A stretch of 64,000 nucleotides of DNA from Phascolarctos cinereus (taxonomy: Eukaryota > Chordata > Mammalia > Diprotodontia > Phascolarctidae). The notes beneath the pieces are model-generated. The model was not told where the DNA came from. It searched no databases and was given only the letters and a program-made list of their open reading frames with translations. The stretch spans positions 4,152,501 through 4,216,500 of the forward strand of contig NW_018343964.1 in assembly GCF_002099425.1 (NCBI RefSeq), written 5' to 3'. Below, piece by piece: positions 21,780 to 33,415 of the stretch. The position numbers and the translations under genes are program-made. Within the stretch, counting starts at the first letter, position 1. Each line of letters starts with the position of its first letter.

Positions 21780-22885
21780 AGTGCTGGACTGAAGTAAGTA
21801 TTCTTCTTGTATTAAACTATGAATGGAATTCTTCTTGACCCCAGCCTTATATCGACTACATAATTGAGATGTGAGAGATGATAGCATTCTGCCCCTTGAA
21901 ATCAAGGAGTGTTTCCCATTACACTTAGATAGCACTGGAGAGACTGATCAAAGTCAGAGGTATAGGGAGGAAAAGAATTAAAGAAATATCGAAGGCATCA
22001 TATGAGATAGGCACTCAGGATAATGGATTATGGGATTGATGACAGTTGATGAATATGAACATCTCATCATGGAGAAGTATCATGTTGGCACCATCTCTTA
22101 ACTCCCACCTGTGGCTGCCTGAAAAGGCCAGGAAATGGTAATCTTTGAGAATGATCTGGCAAGCAGTTTGTTGTTGACCTCTGTCAACTGACAGTATGCT
22201 TCCTTTCTCACTAAAATGGATAATCTACAGACATGGAGGCTGACTCTCCTGTGAACAAGGCTAAGGAATTAGATGCTAATGGATTGTTGAAGAATTACTG
22301 GAAACTGCGTGGGGATCACTGCATAGAATAACCTTTCCTTTCCCAACCTTTAAAGAACTATTCATTCCATTTTCTACTCCCCACTACCTGGTAAAATCTT
22401 TGGGTCAAGTGTTATTCCCCCCCCCACTATACATGTGAGCTACAGGAAGAATTTGGGAAAAGCTAACCAGCTACCTGTCGTCAAGATTTTCTGTGCTTAT
22501 GCTTGAGAGTTTTGTTTCTAGACTCACGGTTTCTTGTCTTATTCAGATGGGGAGCTTTAAGAGGGACATGACCTTGACCCCAAAGCAAGCATTTATTTAA
22601 AAATGTCTTCCTCCTAGGGGGTGATGGATCAGGGAAGGAAAAATAGGAAGGACTGTTAGGAGCAGAAGCAAGCTAGAAGGACTGCAGGACAAAGTATAAC
22701 ATCACATTCAGACCAAACAAGGATCATTTTTGAAGGCCTCTGAAATCTCTGTGCGGGGGGTAACATTGCTATGTGACTTTTCTTAAAGAGCTCTTATTGT
22801 CTCTATCTTCATTTAGCCCTATTTATGGAGTCTTAAAGACATGGTCTTCTCTTAGTGGTCACCATCAGTGGAAAGACATGATTTG
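21780..22885. other. Unassigned stretch
   Basis: Unique-looking sequence. No repeat, RNA gene or exon recognised. Confidence 0.35.
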
Positions 22886-22889
22886 TTCA

Positions 22890-23115
22890 AAGAAGCTTTC
22901 TAAAAATAAGAACTTACATTTATCTAGTGCTATTAAGTTTATAAAACACATTACTTTCCATAATTCTGAGTCACAGGTAGTAAGAGTTTTATAACCTCCA
23001 TTTTACAGATCAGGGAACTAGGAGAGATGGTGACTTGCCTGTTGTCATGCAATGAATAAGTGTTGGAGTCAGGATCTGAACCTACTTTTTCAGAATTGAA
23101 GTCTAGAATTACTTC
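22890..23115 (-). mobile_element. MIR SINE (antisense)
   Basis: Reads acttacatttatctagtgct, ataacctccattttacagat and gtcaggatctgaacctactt. Confidence 0.7.
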
Positions 23116-23299
23116 CAATATAACTGCTTGCTTCTTTTTCTCGGTGACTAACGGGAGGCAAATTTACAGGCAATTGTCTGACCTCATTGAGGAGTCCATT
23201 TGGTAACAAACAACAAGCAACAGAGAGATCAGTATATGAGGCATTACATTATGTTCTAAGGATACAAAGAAATGAAAAACAATATAGTCCAAATGGGAG

Positions 23300-23415
23300 A
23301 ATAATACCTAACGTTCAGGGTTGCTCTGAGGATAATATTTGTAAAATGCTTTGTAAAACTTAAAGCATTATATAAATGTTAGCTATTATTAATATTGTTA
23401 TTAGTAGTAGTGTTA
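23300..23415 (+). mobile_element. MIR SINE 3' part (+)
   Basis: Reads cagggttgctctgaggataa, ttgtaaaatgctttgtaaaa and gttagctattattaat. Confidence 0.7.
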
Positions 23416-23424
23416 GTATTCTTT

Positions 23425-23592
23425 CATTCAAATGTTCATATGAACTATTTGTGCCTGACCTGTGGTAGAACATTCCAAGCTCATATTGGTCTGATCAGCC
23501 ACAGTTGGACACGCTGTACCTTTACCCCAACCCAACCTAGTGATATCATTTTGGTCCTCTTTGAGACTGAAGGACAACAACCAGCGATGAGA
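23425..23592 (+). mobile_element. RTE-type LINE 3' end (C-terminal CGRxF..IGLxSH motif)
   Basis: The frame reads CLTCGRTFQAHIGLISHS, a C-terminal Cys/His motif I associate with RTE-type LINE proteins, then the tttgagactgaaggacaaca end. It looks like a zinc finger but belongs to the LINE. Confidence 0.6.
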
Positions 23593-23599
23593 TTTTGTT

Positions 23600-23738
23600 T
23601 TGGAGGCAACTAGTGTTAAGTGACTTGCCCAGAGTCACTCAGCTAGTTAAGTGTCTGAGGCCAGATTTGAATTCAGTTCTCCTGACTCCAGGGCTAGTGG
23701 TCTTATCCACTGTGCCACCTAGCAGTCTCCCAGCAACC
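23600..23738 (-). mobile_element. WSINE1-type SINE (antisense)
   Basis: Reads ttaagtgacttgcccagagt, tctgaggccagatttgaatt and ccactgtgccacctagcag. Confidence 0.85.
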
Positions 23739-23744
23739 AGTATT

Positions 23745-23868
23745 AGTATTATACACTACTAGGGGATAATTTGCTTTGCTTCATAGGATTGTTGAGAGGG
23801 TCAAATGAGATAACATAAATGAAATCTTATTGGAAAGCTCAAAGCACTATATAAACTCAAATTTATGT
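23745..23868 (+). mobile_element. MIR SINE 3' part (+)
   Basis: Reads tcataggattgttgagaggg, atgagataacataaatgaaa and agcactatataaactcaaat. Confidence 0.6.
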
Positions 23869-23869
23869 T

Positions 23870-24068
23870 GCTTAGCACAGTGGCTAGAATGGTAACTGCA
23901 GAGCCAGGAAGACCCAAGTTCAAGTCCTGACTTAGACTGTGTGATGCTGGACAAGTCACTAAACCTCTTAGTGCTCTAGGCAAGTCTCTAAGACTATAAG
24001 TTGTTGAGAAGGTGCTAACCTGCATTGGCAGAGAAGTTTCCTTATCTGGAAGTTCCTTGTAACAATTC
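23870..24068 (+). mobile_element. CORE-SINE, 'ctctaagactataagttg' type (+)
   Basis: Head cacagtggctagaatggtaa, body ggacaagtcactaaacctct, then ctctaagactataagttg and ctgcattggcagagaagttt. The same family occurs at 54185-54420 (+) and 41200-41400 (-). Confidence 0.75.
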
Positions 24069-24314
24069 AGTAGGCCTTGTACCTAACCTTATTTGTAAAC
24101 CTCAAAGTGCTATGTTAATGTTCATTTTTATTATGGATAATTTGACCCAAACATATTTCAAAATGATATATTGGTTTAGCTAACGACATTCAAAAAGTAA
24201 ATGAAGTAATTTTGGAATGACCTATTCTTGTTCATTATTTGAGTAACAAATTAGCCTTTCCTGTTTGATTCCACTACGTCCATATGAAGGGATAATAAGA
24301 AATTTAATCCTGGA

Positions 24315-24472
24315 ATTTGACAGCTGGCAGCAATCATAAAGAAACCTGAAACTTGGAAGGTTTAAGTGGCTTAAGCAAGTATAATAGCTAGTTGGCAGAG
24401 GAGAGATTGGAACCTGGATCTTCTGATTCCTAGTTTATTTCCTTTCTATGATACCACAATGCCTCCTCTACC
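24315..24472 (-). mobile_element. MIR SINE (antisense)
   Basis: Reads ttaagtggcttaagcaagta, ttggaacctggatcttctga and ctatgataccacaatgcctc. Confidence 0.6.
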
Positions 24473-26473
24473 TACTGTAAAGAATGTGGCTCATTCCTCC
24501 CATGACAGCTAATATTTGCAATATTATTGGTCTCAACATGTATTGCTTGCATCCTGTGACTCCCAATCTCTATTGGAGTTGCCTAGGGGTGCTTGATTTA
24601 AATAAATCCTTTTCAATGCAAGAACATTATAACCCATTTTATTTTATATCCACTTAATTTGGCTAATCATTATTAGTTAATGGCTTGGCATTCAGAGTTT
24701 GTTGGGATTATAGAGGCCACTCTTCAAGTCTTTGACTGCTTTAAAAAAGAATCTGTACCCTAGGGAAAATTGCTTTACCTTAGTTTTCAGCCCCTAAATA
24801 ACAGGTTTGCATGGTATTGATCAATACCAGCAGAATTAGAGATCCATATTTCTTGAAACACGGATTTCCTTTGCTGACTCATTCTCAGGATATATTGCAC
24901 ATTCTCCTTCGCAGCATTTGCTATTTATGGAGTATAAGCTTCATGCATTCAAACCTAGAATGTTTTTTTAAAGTGCCTGACTGCCTTGACCTTGGTCTCA
25001 TCCATCTTTGTTGGTGATCAGGCAAGACATCATAAATTGTTTCTCTTCTAATATTTTTTCCCTAAGTAACATTATGAATATTGATGCTGCCAAGAGCTCA
25101 AGTTTATGAGTGGGTGTGGTGGAATAGATGGTTATTTAAAAAAATACAGACAAACAGAAATCAATGTGGTATAACTTCAGGGTTCTATTTGAATTTCACT
25201 TTAGGGACTGTGTTGTGGTTTGGAAGGATTCAATAGTAGCCGTAAGTGACTTCGCAAGGGAAAAAAGTCCAGATGTCTTCATTCAGAGAATGGAATCTAA
25301 GATGATGAAGGGTGTGAAATAATGACAATTTCAATATGAAAAAGTTATAGAAGCCTGGAAGAGGGGAAAATTTTTTTCCTTAAGTATTTCACCTCCATAG
25401 GAACACTGTCTGATTATCACATGGTTGTTAGGATCCCTCCTGTGAAGTGGTTTTATAGATAAACCTATCTTTTAATTATTTTGGAACTTCAGAAATTAAT
25501 ATTCTTTAGCTAGTGTCAAACATATCTTGTGTCAAATTTTACTTGATAGTGAACAATGGTTTAAAGAGGTTCTAATATATTTATTTTCTGATTGTCCAAT
25601 TATTGACAACATTCAGGCCAGGCAATCAGTTTCCCTTCTTCTCCTGATAATCAGGGACTCTAGTAAACATTCCATTATGAACAATAAGCAATACGGGTCA
25701 TTCATTTTAGGAAGTACTTTTCAGGATAAGAAGACCCTCAGATAACATTATCCACAATCTCATTGTTCATGTTTTGTGAGAAGCCTTTACAATAATCACC
25801 TATTGAGAATTATTTGCCTTGTGCCCTCAAGGGAATTAACAGCATACTTTCTAGTTTCTAACATTAATGCCCTCATTAGTATCTTAAGCTAACACTTTTT
25901 GAAAGACCAATAGGAAGGCAAATACCCATTGTTATCCTAAATCTAGACTCTAAAGAGGTTTCCAAACCAGCCTTGTTGGTGGTTAGGGGATGCTGGGGAT
26001 CAGGAGGAGAGGCAGGGTTCCTCTCATCTCATTTTTCTTGCAGTTATTATTGAGCTCTGTTAAGTATCATGGGGGCAGTGAGCACTAAAACATATATTTC
26101 ATATTTTATCTAAAAATTAAACATTAAATATAAAGCTTGGGGAAGACTTACAAAGGATGGGGAATATCAAGGTATAGGCCAACAGACCATCATGGATGCT
26201 TTTCCTCTGCTGAACCAACATTTTGCCAGCTCAAAGGAGTTTTTTAGTCTGAAACTTTATGCCAAGACATCAGTGGAGTTGGCTGAGAGAATGGAGGTGG
26301 AAGATCAATGTCTCTGTCCTTGAATTGCCAGGAAATACAATCTTACTATCTGGCTTTCAACATAAGCTCAGACAACTTGTCTGAAAGATAATGAAGCTTT
26401 GGAAACTCCTTTGAAGAATGTACATCATTCTGCAACCACAGGCACAGTCCCCCGGGGAACAGACAAACAGAAG
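24473..26473. other. Unassigned 2-kb stretch
   Basis: One of the longest parts without a recognised repeat. Short open frames only; no RNA gene or exon that I can support. Confidence 0.4.
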
Positions 26474-26590
26474 ATGAACTAAAGAAGAAAGGATCAGCCT
26501 GCGAACACAGCAGATTGCTTCAAACTGTCTGAGACAAGTGTCATGAGTCAAGCCCACGGGGTGATAGAGTCTACAGTGAAGTTTGAAGTT
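26474..26590 (+). repeat. Local repeat, copy A
   Basis: Starts atgaactaaagaagaaagga and ends agtttgaag. Copy B at 27901-28020 has the same order of blocks (ggatcag, cagatt.cttcaaactg, gtcaagcccac) at roughly 80 percent identity by eye. I do not know its family. Confidence 0.75.
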
Positions 26591-27155
26591 CTCTAAGTAG
26601 AAAGAGAAAGACTTGGGGGCTGTGAAGTTCTGTTGTAACTCATTAGGTGCCAGTGCAAATGTGCTACGGCCACTGGATGAGGATGGGGATGAGGTAGGGG
26701 AAGAGTAATACCCATTTCTGTACCTAGTAGGTGATGGGAGAAGTTGTGGCAGCAAGAGGACTGGAAAATAGAAGGACTGTCTTTATTCCCAGAATGCATC
26801 TGAGCATAGTACTGTGGTATGAATTCTCATTCCTTTAGTTATGTCTCCGCTGGCGCTTTGCACTTTACAAGAAACTACAGGAACAGTGGAGCAGATGGAA
26901 GCAAAGGCTGCCTGGTGCTCAGCCAGGGTACAGGAGGAATGGTACACAAAGTAAGGCAGGCATTGCAGCTTGTGCCTTGTCTGTTTCCTGTCTTGGGACT
27001 ACATTGAGAGCCTTGCTGTGCACCTTTGGGTAGGTGATATTCACTCACATCAAGGGTTTAGGGAAGAAACTATTGACCTAGACGATTTTTTGACAGAGTA
27101 GAGAAAGGAAGAGGCTGGGAAACCTCATAATTGTTCCTCAAGAATCCCTAGGCAA

Positions 27156-27303
27156 GGGGCAGCTAGGTGGTGCAGTGAATAGAGCACTGGCACTGGAGTC
27201 AGGAGGACCTGAGTTCAAATCCGATCTCAGACCAAACACTTGACACTCACTAGCTGTATGACCCTGAGCAAGTCACTTAACCCCAACTGCCTAAAAAAAA
27301 AAA
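27156..27303 (+). mobile_element. WSINE1-type SINE with target duplication
   Basis: Well-kept copy from ggggcagctaggtggtgcag to an A-run. It is flanked by aagaatccctaggc (27140-27153) and aagaatccccaggc (27304-27317), a 13 of 14 match. Confidence 0.93.
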
Positions 27304-27367
27304 AAGAATCCCCAGGCCAGTGCGTCTGCTAAAGATGAGGAAGGCAAGCTTAGAATACCAGTCATCA

Positions 27368-27520
27368 AGGGGCAGCTAGGTGGCTCAGTGGATAGAGCAC
27401 CGGCTCTGGAGTCAGGAGGACCTGAGTTCAAATCTGGCTTTAGACACTTGACACTTGGTAGCTGTGTGACCCTGGGCAAATCACTTAACCCCAATTGCCT
27501 CAGCAAAAAAGGAAAAAAAA
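27368..27520 (+). mobile_element. WSINE1-type SINE with perfect target duplication
   Basis: Starts at about 27368 with aggggcagctaggtggctca and ends in an A-rich tail. The 13-bp repeat ataccagtcatca lies at 27355-27367 and 27521-27533. It is the freshest-looking SINE in the window. Confidence 0.95.
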
Positions 27521-27844
27521 ATACCAGTCATCAGACTGCCAAAGCAGGGTGATGTTTTTCACATAGGGATTTCCCATGGTAGCCTGTACCATGTTGATGC
27601 TTCATTCCTCAAATTTAGGTCTTATTAGTTGGGACTTAGTAACCTGCTCCTTCCTTCTGACATCCCCAGTTTCATCATCTGCAAAATGAAAAGGTTGAAT
27701 TATCTGGGCACTTTCTCAATTAAAGGTCATAATCATGAATTAGTCATAATGGTTCTTGCAATATATTTCTTTTGGTGTGGTTCAAAATAGGATGAGGTGA
27801 TTTTTACCAAAAACAAGACGTCTGGAATAATGAGAGATTGCTGC

Positions 27845-27900
27845 TATAACGTATACATATATACACACACATATATGCATATGTGTATATATACATATAC
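27845..27900. repeat. Alternating AT/AC tract
   Basis: Runs of tatacatatatacacacaca type sequence. Confidence 0.85.
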
Positions 27901-28020
27901 ATGAACTAAAGCAGAAAGGATCAGTCTGGGAATACAACAGATTACTTCAAACTGACTGAATCAAACATCACCAGTCAAGCCCACAGCATGATGAAGAGAA
28001 TCTATGGTTAAGTTTGAAGC
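27901..28020 (+). repeat. Local repeat, copy B
   Basis: Direct-orientation partner of 26474-26590. It lies between two alternating purine-pyrimidine tracts. Confidence 0.75.
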
Positions 28021-28029
28021 ATTTACTGA

Positions 28030-28210
28030 ATGCATATGTAAACACACACACACATATGCACACATGTATACATGCACATGCATGTGCACTTATGCACACA
28101 TTTATGTACAAGCACACATCTATGTACGTGTATATATGCACATAAAGAATATGTGCAGTATAACTGCATGGATGCATATATGCATATGTATACTTATATA
28201 CATATATAGA
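28030..28210. repeat. Long alternating purine-pyrimidine tract
   Basis: About 180 bases of imperfect CA/TG/AT alternation (cacacacacacatatgcaca and variants). The open frames over it on both strands are low complexity. Confidence 0.85.
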
Positions 28211-30058
28211 TATTTGAGTCCTCATTATTTACCTGGCAAAATATATTCTACTTTTAAATCCTATATCTTTTGGTATGGGTATATATCTGGGTAGTACCCA
28301 CCTTAGTTATGCTGAATTCAGATTGCTATCTGGGTCATTACTTGCTATTTGAGCTCCCGAGTAATGCATCTTTATATCAGACGACGTCAAAAGATACAGG
28401 ATTTCAAAAGCAGAGAGACGGTGCCAAGTAATTGATGAATTAAATGAAGTAGTAAATGTTTTCTGCACCTATACACAAATGGCTACTCTCTCCCACCCCC
28501 TGGGAGAGCAACAGTCTATTCTCGTTTAATCCTTCTGTATCCCCAAGATAATGAAAGGACACAGACAAATCCATGTCTGACCACTAGAATTGAAGTGTTT
28601 AGTCTGAAGCTATTCTATTTCATCACTTTTCCCTTTGGTCCTGGCATGGGAGGCTAGAGAGAATTGGAAAAACACTCTTTTGGCCATGATTATGGTCCAG
28701 ACAGAATGCTGAACCTCAGGACACGTGGCCAGATCTGCGCAATTTGCTTTTTCTCTTCACAAATTCCCTCTCTTCTGCTCCTGTCTCTGCTGCTATCTGA
28801 ACTAGGGCTATCGTATCACTGTTGCTTGTGTCTAACTCTAAAGTGAGAATCTTGCTTTTTAAACTTCTCAAATTACAGAGCCTCCTCATTTAATCAGAAT
28901 CTGTGGCAGGTCACATCACTAGCAGTAGACTCATGAACAGCCTTCTGGGAAATGCAGTCCAAAGAATTTCCTTCAGTGAATGAGGCTTTCCCAAACCCAT
29001 ACTGTTCATCATCCAGATGAGACTGCTTCAGGTTTAGGGTAATCTGGTGGCTCACCATCCATGGCATCTGTAGCTTATCAACTCTCCCTGAGGTATTCAC
29101 CTTTACTGCACAGTCAGATAACACGATTAGCTCAAAGCAAAGACAATTAATGGAAAGGTATAGTTAGAAAAGGAGGAATAAAAACATTTCTCTCTATAAG
29201 TTTGGGGCATACTATCCTACAAATACACACACCTATAATTGGGAAAAATAGCCAAAAACAGGAAACAAATATCCAGGGCACTTATTTAGTTGGGTTCATG
29301 TGTAAGGGGACATGTGTGATTAGAGTACGTGGGTATAAGGGCAATTAATACCTCTGACATTGCAGGACTGCCAATGTCTTTTGGTAATGTCACTGTGCCA
29401 TTCTTTCCAGGCCTGCTTCTTGCTGGACTTGTGAAGCAAATAGTTCCTGATGTGCATATGGCATTTTCTGAATGCACAGGTACCGCTCATCTCATGTGGC
29501 CATTGTTTTGGTGATTCTGTGGTCACTCTTGTTTGCTACAAGGCACAGCTCCGTTGGGCAGGAGGTTTTGGAATGCTCCTCTGCTTCCAGTTTCTAGCTT
29601 TAGCTGCACTGCTTAGCTGGGGTCCTACCTCATCTTCCAGGAGAAAGGAGTTCTAATATTACTTTTAGCTTGAAGTCCAAAGATTTTTCTGCAATAGTTC
29701 TGTTAGACAGGCAAAAGTCTTTCTGATATATCCAGTCATTGGGCAAGGGGGAAAAACTCTCAATGGCTTTAAAAAAACCCACATTTTTATGGGAAGGTCT
29801 ATTTCTTTGAGCTTTGCCTAGAATGGGTGTTTCCTCTTCAGAAAGAGAATTCTTGCCCCAAGTCAAGTTCTTAAGAACACAGAACCAGGAGCATTCTACT
29901 AACCAGTACTCACGATTAAATTTGTCTCTTCACCTGTACAAGGTCACCCATGTCTGCTTCTCTCTCAGAAGTCTATGTATGACTTAAGGTAAAAAAGTCT
30001 ATGCAACTTGCTGCTTAATAGTCAACTACTTAACTATTTCCAGTTGGCAGCGTTTATA
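28211..30058. other. Unassigned 1.8-kb stretch
   Basis: No repeat recognised with confidence. Short frames on both strands (28894-29124, 29286-29656) are unremarkable. Confidence 0.4.
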
Positions 30059-30070
30059 TGCTACTCTTCA

Positions 30071-30769
30071 TTTTTTATTTGTTTTTTTTTAAATTTTATT
30101 TTAGTTTTCAACATTCACTTTTATAAGATTTTGAGTTCCAAATTTTCTTCTCCCTCCCTACCCTCCCCCTTCCCAGGATGGCTACATGTACAATCATATT
30201 AAACATATTTACACATTAGTCATGTTGTGAAAGAAGAATCAGAACAAAGGGAAAAACCACAAAAAAGAAAAAAAGAGAGAAAATAGTACGCCTTGATCTG
30301 TATTCAGACTCCATTATTTCTTTCTCTGGATGTGGTTTTCATCATGAGCTTCTGGAATTGTCTTGGATCATTATATTGCTTAGAAGAGCTAGGTCAATCA
30401 TAGCTGACCATCACACAATGTAGCTGTTACTGTGTACAATGTTCTTCTGGTTCTTCTCACTTCACTTTACATCAGTTCATATAAGTCTTTCCAGGTTTTT
30501 CTGAAATCTGCCTGCTTGTCATTTCTTAGAGCACAATAGCATTCCATTACATTCATATGCCACAACTTGTTCAGCCATTCCCCAATTGATGGGCATCCTC
30601 TCAATTTCCAATTCTTTGTCATCACAAAAGGAGCTTTTATAAATGTTTTTGTAATGTGGGTCCTTTTGCCTTTTTTATGATCTCTTTGGGATACAGATTT
30701 AGTAGTGATATTGCTGGATCAAAGGGTATGCACAGTTTTATAGCCCTTTGGGCAGAGTTCCAAATTATT
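30071..30769 (-). mobile_element. L1, 5'-truncated, with 3'UTR and A-rich tail (antisense)
   Basis: The T-rich run at the left is the tail. It is followed by the marsupial L1 end complement (gttttcaacattcactttta, 30105-30124), the 3'UTR and the ORF2 C-terminus up to ctttgggcagagttcc (30747-30762). Worn flanks tgctactcttca (30059-30070) and tgctactgcttca (30770-30782) look like the target duplication. Confidence 0.85.
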
Positions 30770-31189
30770 TGCTACTGCTTCAACAAACTACCAAGACTTC
30801 TCAGGGTTCAGGCTCCTCAGTTTCTCAATTACAAAATTCTTCTTTTCTCATGCAGGTGATTAGAAGAGGGAAAAGACACAGGAACAAAATTAAGCCTGAG
30901 GTAAGGAAGTTAATTGTTTTTACTGTCTAGCTTCATTCCTGAGTCTTTCATGCAGATACGGGGCCTGTAGAAGTTTTCACTTTGAGGTTCAAGCTTTTGA
31001 GCTCATCCTATGTTACTTTACCAATGTAGTACTAGATTTCTTATATCCTTAGGCTACTGGAGAAGTACAATCAACTCTTGATTATCAGCTCTAATGGAAA
31101 AACACACATACACAATTCAGTTTAATAGATACTAATTGTGTGCTTGCTATGGGAAAGTATTGACGATCAGAGGGAATATGAAATTCAGA

Positions 31190-31450
31190 GAAGGAGAAGG
31201 GGATAAATGTTTATTAAGTACCTGCTATGTGCCAGGCACTGTGCTAAGCACTTTAAAGATATGATCTCATTTGGTCCTCATAAGAACTCTCCATGGTAGG
31301 TGCTATTATTATCCCTATTTTACAGTTGAGGAAACTGAGGCAGACAACGAGGTTAAGTGACTTGTCTAGGGTTATACAGCTAATGTCTGAGGCAGGATTT
31401 GAATCCAGGTCTTTCTGACTTCAGGCCTAGTGCTCTATTCACAGGCTATT
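31190..31450 (-). mobile_element. MIR SINE, near full length (antisense)
   Basis: Reads tttattaagtacctgctatg, attttacagttgaggaaact, gtgacttgtctagggttata and ctagtgctctattcac. Confidence 0.85.
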
Positions 31451-31499
31451 TAACTACCTAGATAAGGCTGAGATGGAATTTATAGTCTAGGAAGGGTAC

Positions 31500-31590
31500 C
31501 CGGCACATATACACATAACACACACAAATATATATATACAAATAATGCATATATAACATACATACATATACACACATATGCATAACACAA
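31500..31590. repeat. AC/AT microsatellite
   Basis: Imperfect tatacacataacacacaca type tract. Confidence 0.8.
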
Positions 31591-31674
31591 AATACTGTAA
31601 ATACTTGAATGATCTGTGATAGCATTGATGCGGAATTTCTTTTGTCATGACATAGGTCACAAGCCATGAAAAGC

Positions 31675-32215
31675 AGTCTAGCAGAGTGGAGAGAGGGTTG
31701 GATATCGAAAAAAAAAAAACCAAACCCAAAACAACTTGTGTTCAAATTTTGTCTTAGGCACTTACTGGCTGTGTGACTCTGCACAAATCACTTTGTTTCT
31801 CTGATGCAGTTTTATCATTTGTAAAATGATAATAATAATAGCACCCTAAAGGGGTTGGACAGGTAGGTCATGAAGTGAATAGAGTTCTGGGCCTGCAGTT
31901 GGGAAGACTCATTTTCCTGAGTTCAAATCTGGCCTCAGAAAATTAATAGCTGTATGACCCTGGGCAAGTCACTTAACTCTGGTTGCCTTAGTTTCCTCAT
32001 CTATAAAATGAGCTGGAGAAGGAAATGGCGACCTACTCTAGTATCTTTGCCAAGAAAACCCCAAATGGGATCATGAAGAGTTGGACATTATTGAAACACT
32101 GAACGACCAAAACAATATAGCATTGAGTTTTGAGAATCAAATAAGATAATATATGTAGTTTACAAGCCACAAAATAAGATATAAATAAAAGATATTATTA
32201 TTATTACTCAGTAAA
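31675..32215 (+). mobile_element. MIR SINE split by a MAR1-like SINE
   Basis: The 5' part 31675-31850 ends aaaatgataataataatagc. The 3' part resumes near 32128 (agaatcaaataagataatat) and ends in a ttattattattac run at about 32211. An A-rich expansion sits at 31708-31735. Confidence 0.75.
31852..32127 (+). mobile_element. MAR1-like SINE (+)
   Basis: Reads gacaggtaggtcatgaagtg, cctgagttcaaatctggcct, gagctggagaaggaaatgg and ccccaaatgggatcatgaag. Confidence 0.88.
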
Positions 32216-32289
32216 TGATCTTCAAGAGTTATTTAGCTTAAAATTTAATTACCTTATGGCCAATTTTGTGATAAGCTTCTCCAACTTTG

Positions 32290-33415
32290 CTTGCTGGTCA
32301 TAGGACAACACCCATCTACCTTGGTTTCTAAGTCACTGCATTATCATAGTTTTCCTGCTTTTCTGAATGCTCTGTCTCTCTCCTTTGCCAATTCCTTTTT
32401 CTCCTCCCCCTTAAACCATACTTGGTAGAGGTTATCTTCTTTCTTACCCTTTCAACCTTGGTTTTCTCATCCATTCCCAAGGTCTCATCCTGCAGTATCT
32501 CTCCTATATTCCAGTAGCCTATTGGATATCTCTATTTGGATGAGCACCTGGTACTTCAAACTCTGTGTGTCCCCATCTGTAGAGAAGGGGACTAACGCAA
32601 GACTTTTTACTCATTTGTACTTATCCCACATATCGAATGTATCATTTTTACCTCCACCACATTTCTCATATACCTCCCCTTCTCTATATACACACAGCTA
32701 CCAGTCCTCTCACCTGGACTATTGCAGGTCTTTTTTTTTTTTTGGTTAGACAATGGGGTTAAGTGACTTGCCCAGGGTCACACGGCTAGTAAGTGTTGTG
32801 TTATGCATCTGTGGCTGGATTTGAACTCAGGTCCTCCTGAATCCAGGGCCAGTGTGCTATCCACTTTACTACAGCTGCCGTAGGACTATTGCAGGTCTTG
32901 TCTCTCTTCTTCAAATTGGGCTCCTTGCCTTAAGTTTCTTCCCACCCTAATCCATCCTCCAGTCAACTAATAAAGTGATTTCCCTAAAAAGCAGGTCTGA
33001 CCATGCTACCTCCGACTCAATAAACTCCATTGGCTCCCTATCATCTCCAGGATCAAAGTCCAGTATCCTCTGATTGGAACTTAAAGCCTTTCAAAACCTC
33101 ACTCTTTCCTACCTTTCCAGAGTTCCTTCACTTCCCTCCCCTCCTTTTTACACATTTTTTGATCCACTTACACTAGTGTATTTGCTCTTCTTCACACACA
33201 ACGCTCTATCTCCAGGCTCCATGCCTTTCCAGTGTCCCTCATATTTGGAAAGGTCTCCAGCCTCATCTTTGTGTCTTAGCTTATCTCCTCCATTAGAATG
33301 AGAGCCCCTTGAGGGCAGGGACAGTGTTTTGGCTTATCTCTGTATGCCCAGAGCTTAGTGTAGAGCCTGGCATAAAGTAAACACTTAATAGACCGTATTT
33401 ACTGGCTGATTAATG
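32290..33415 (+). mobile_element. L2 LINE, ORF2 C-terminus to 3' end (+)
   Basis: Long sense L2: cacctggactattgcaggtc (32711-32730, the RLDYC zone), gcaggtctgaccatgctacc (32992-33011), attggctccctatcatctcc (33030-33049) and the tail ccccttgagggcagggacag (33304-33323). A WSINE1 copy interrupts it. Confidence 0.88.
32733..32882 (-). mobile_element. WSINE1-type SINE in L2, perfect 17-bp target duplication
   Basis: T-run, then ggttaagtgacttgcccagg, gaactcaggtcctcctgaat and tgctatccactttactacag. The L2 sequence ggactattgcaggtctt is duplicated at 32716-32732 and 32883-32899. Confidence 0.95.

Noticed and set aside
23395-23613. Zinc-finger-like frame (CLTCGRTFQAHIGLISH) as a ZNF gene exon
   Set aside because: A single Cys/His motif with this wording resembles the C-terminal end of RTE-type LINE proteins, and it sits amid MIR and SINE relics.
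26357-26755. 132-codon minus-strand frame rich in Ser and Pro
   Set aside because: It overlaps the local repeat copy A, has low complexity and shows no family or splice context.
27140-27533. CRISPR-like array or tandem repeat
   Set aside because: The two units are WSINE1 SINEs with separate target duplications. No short regular repeat-spacer pattern exists anywhere in the window.
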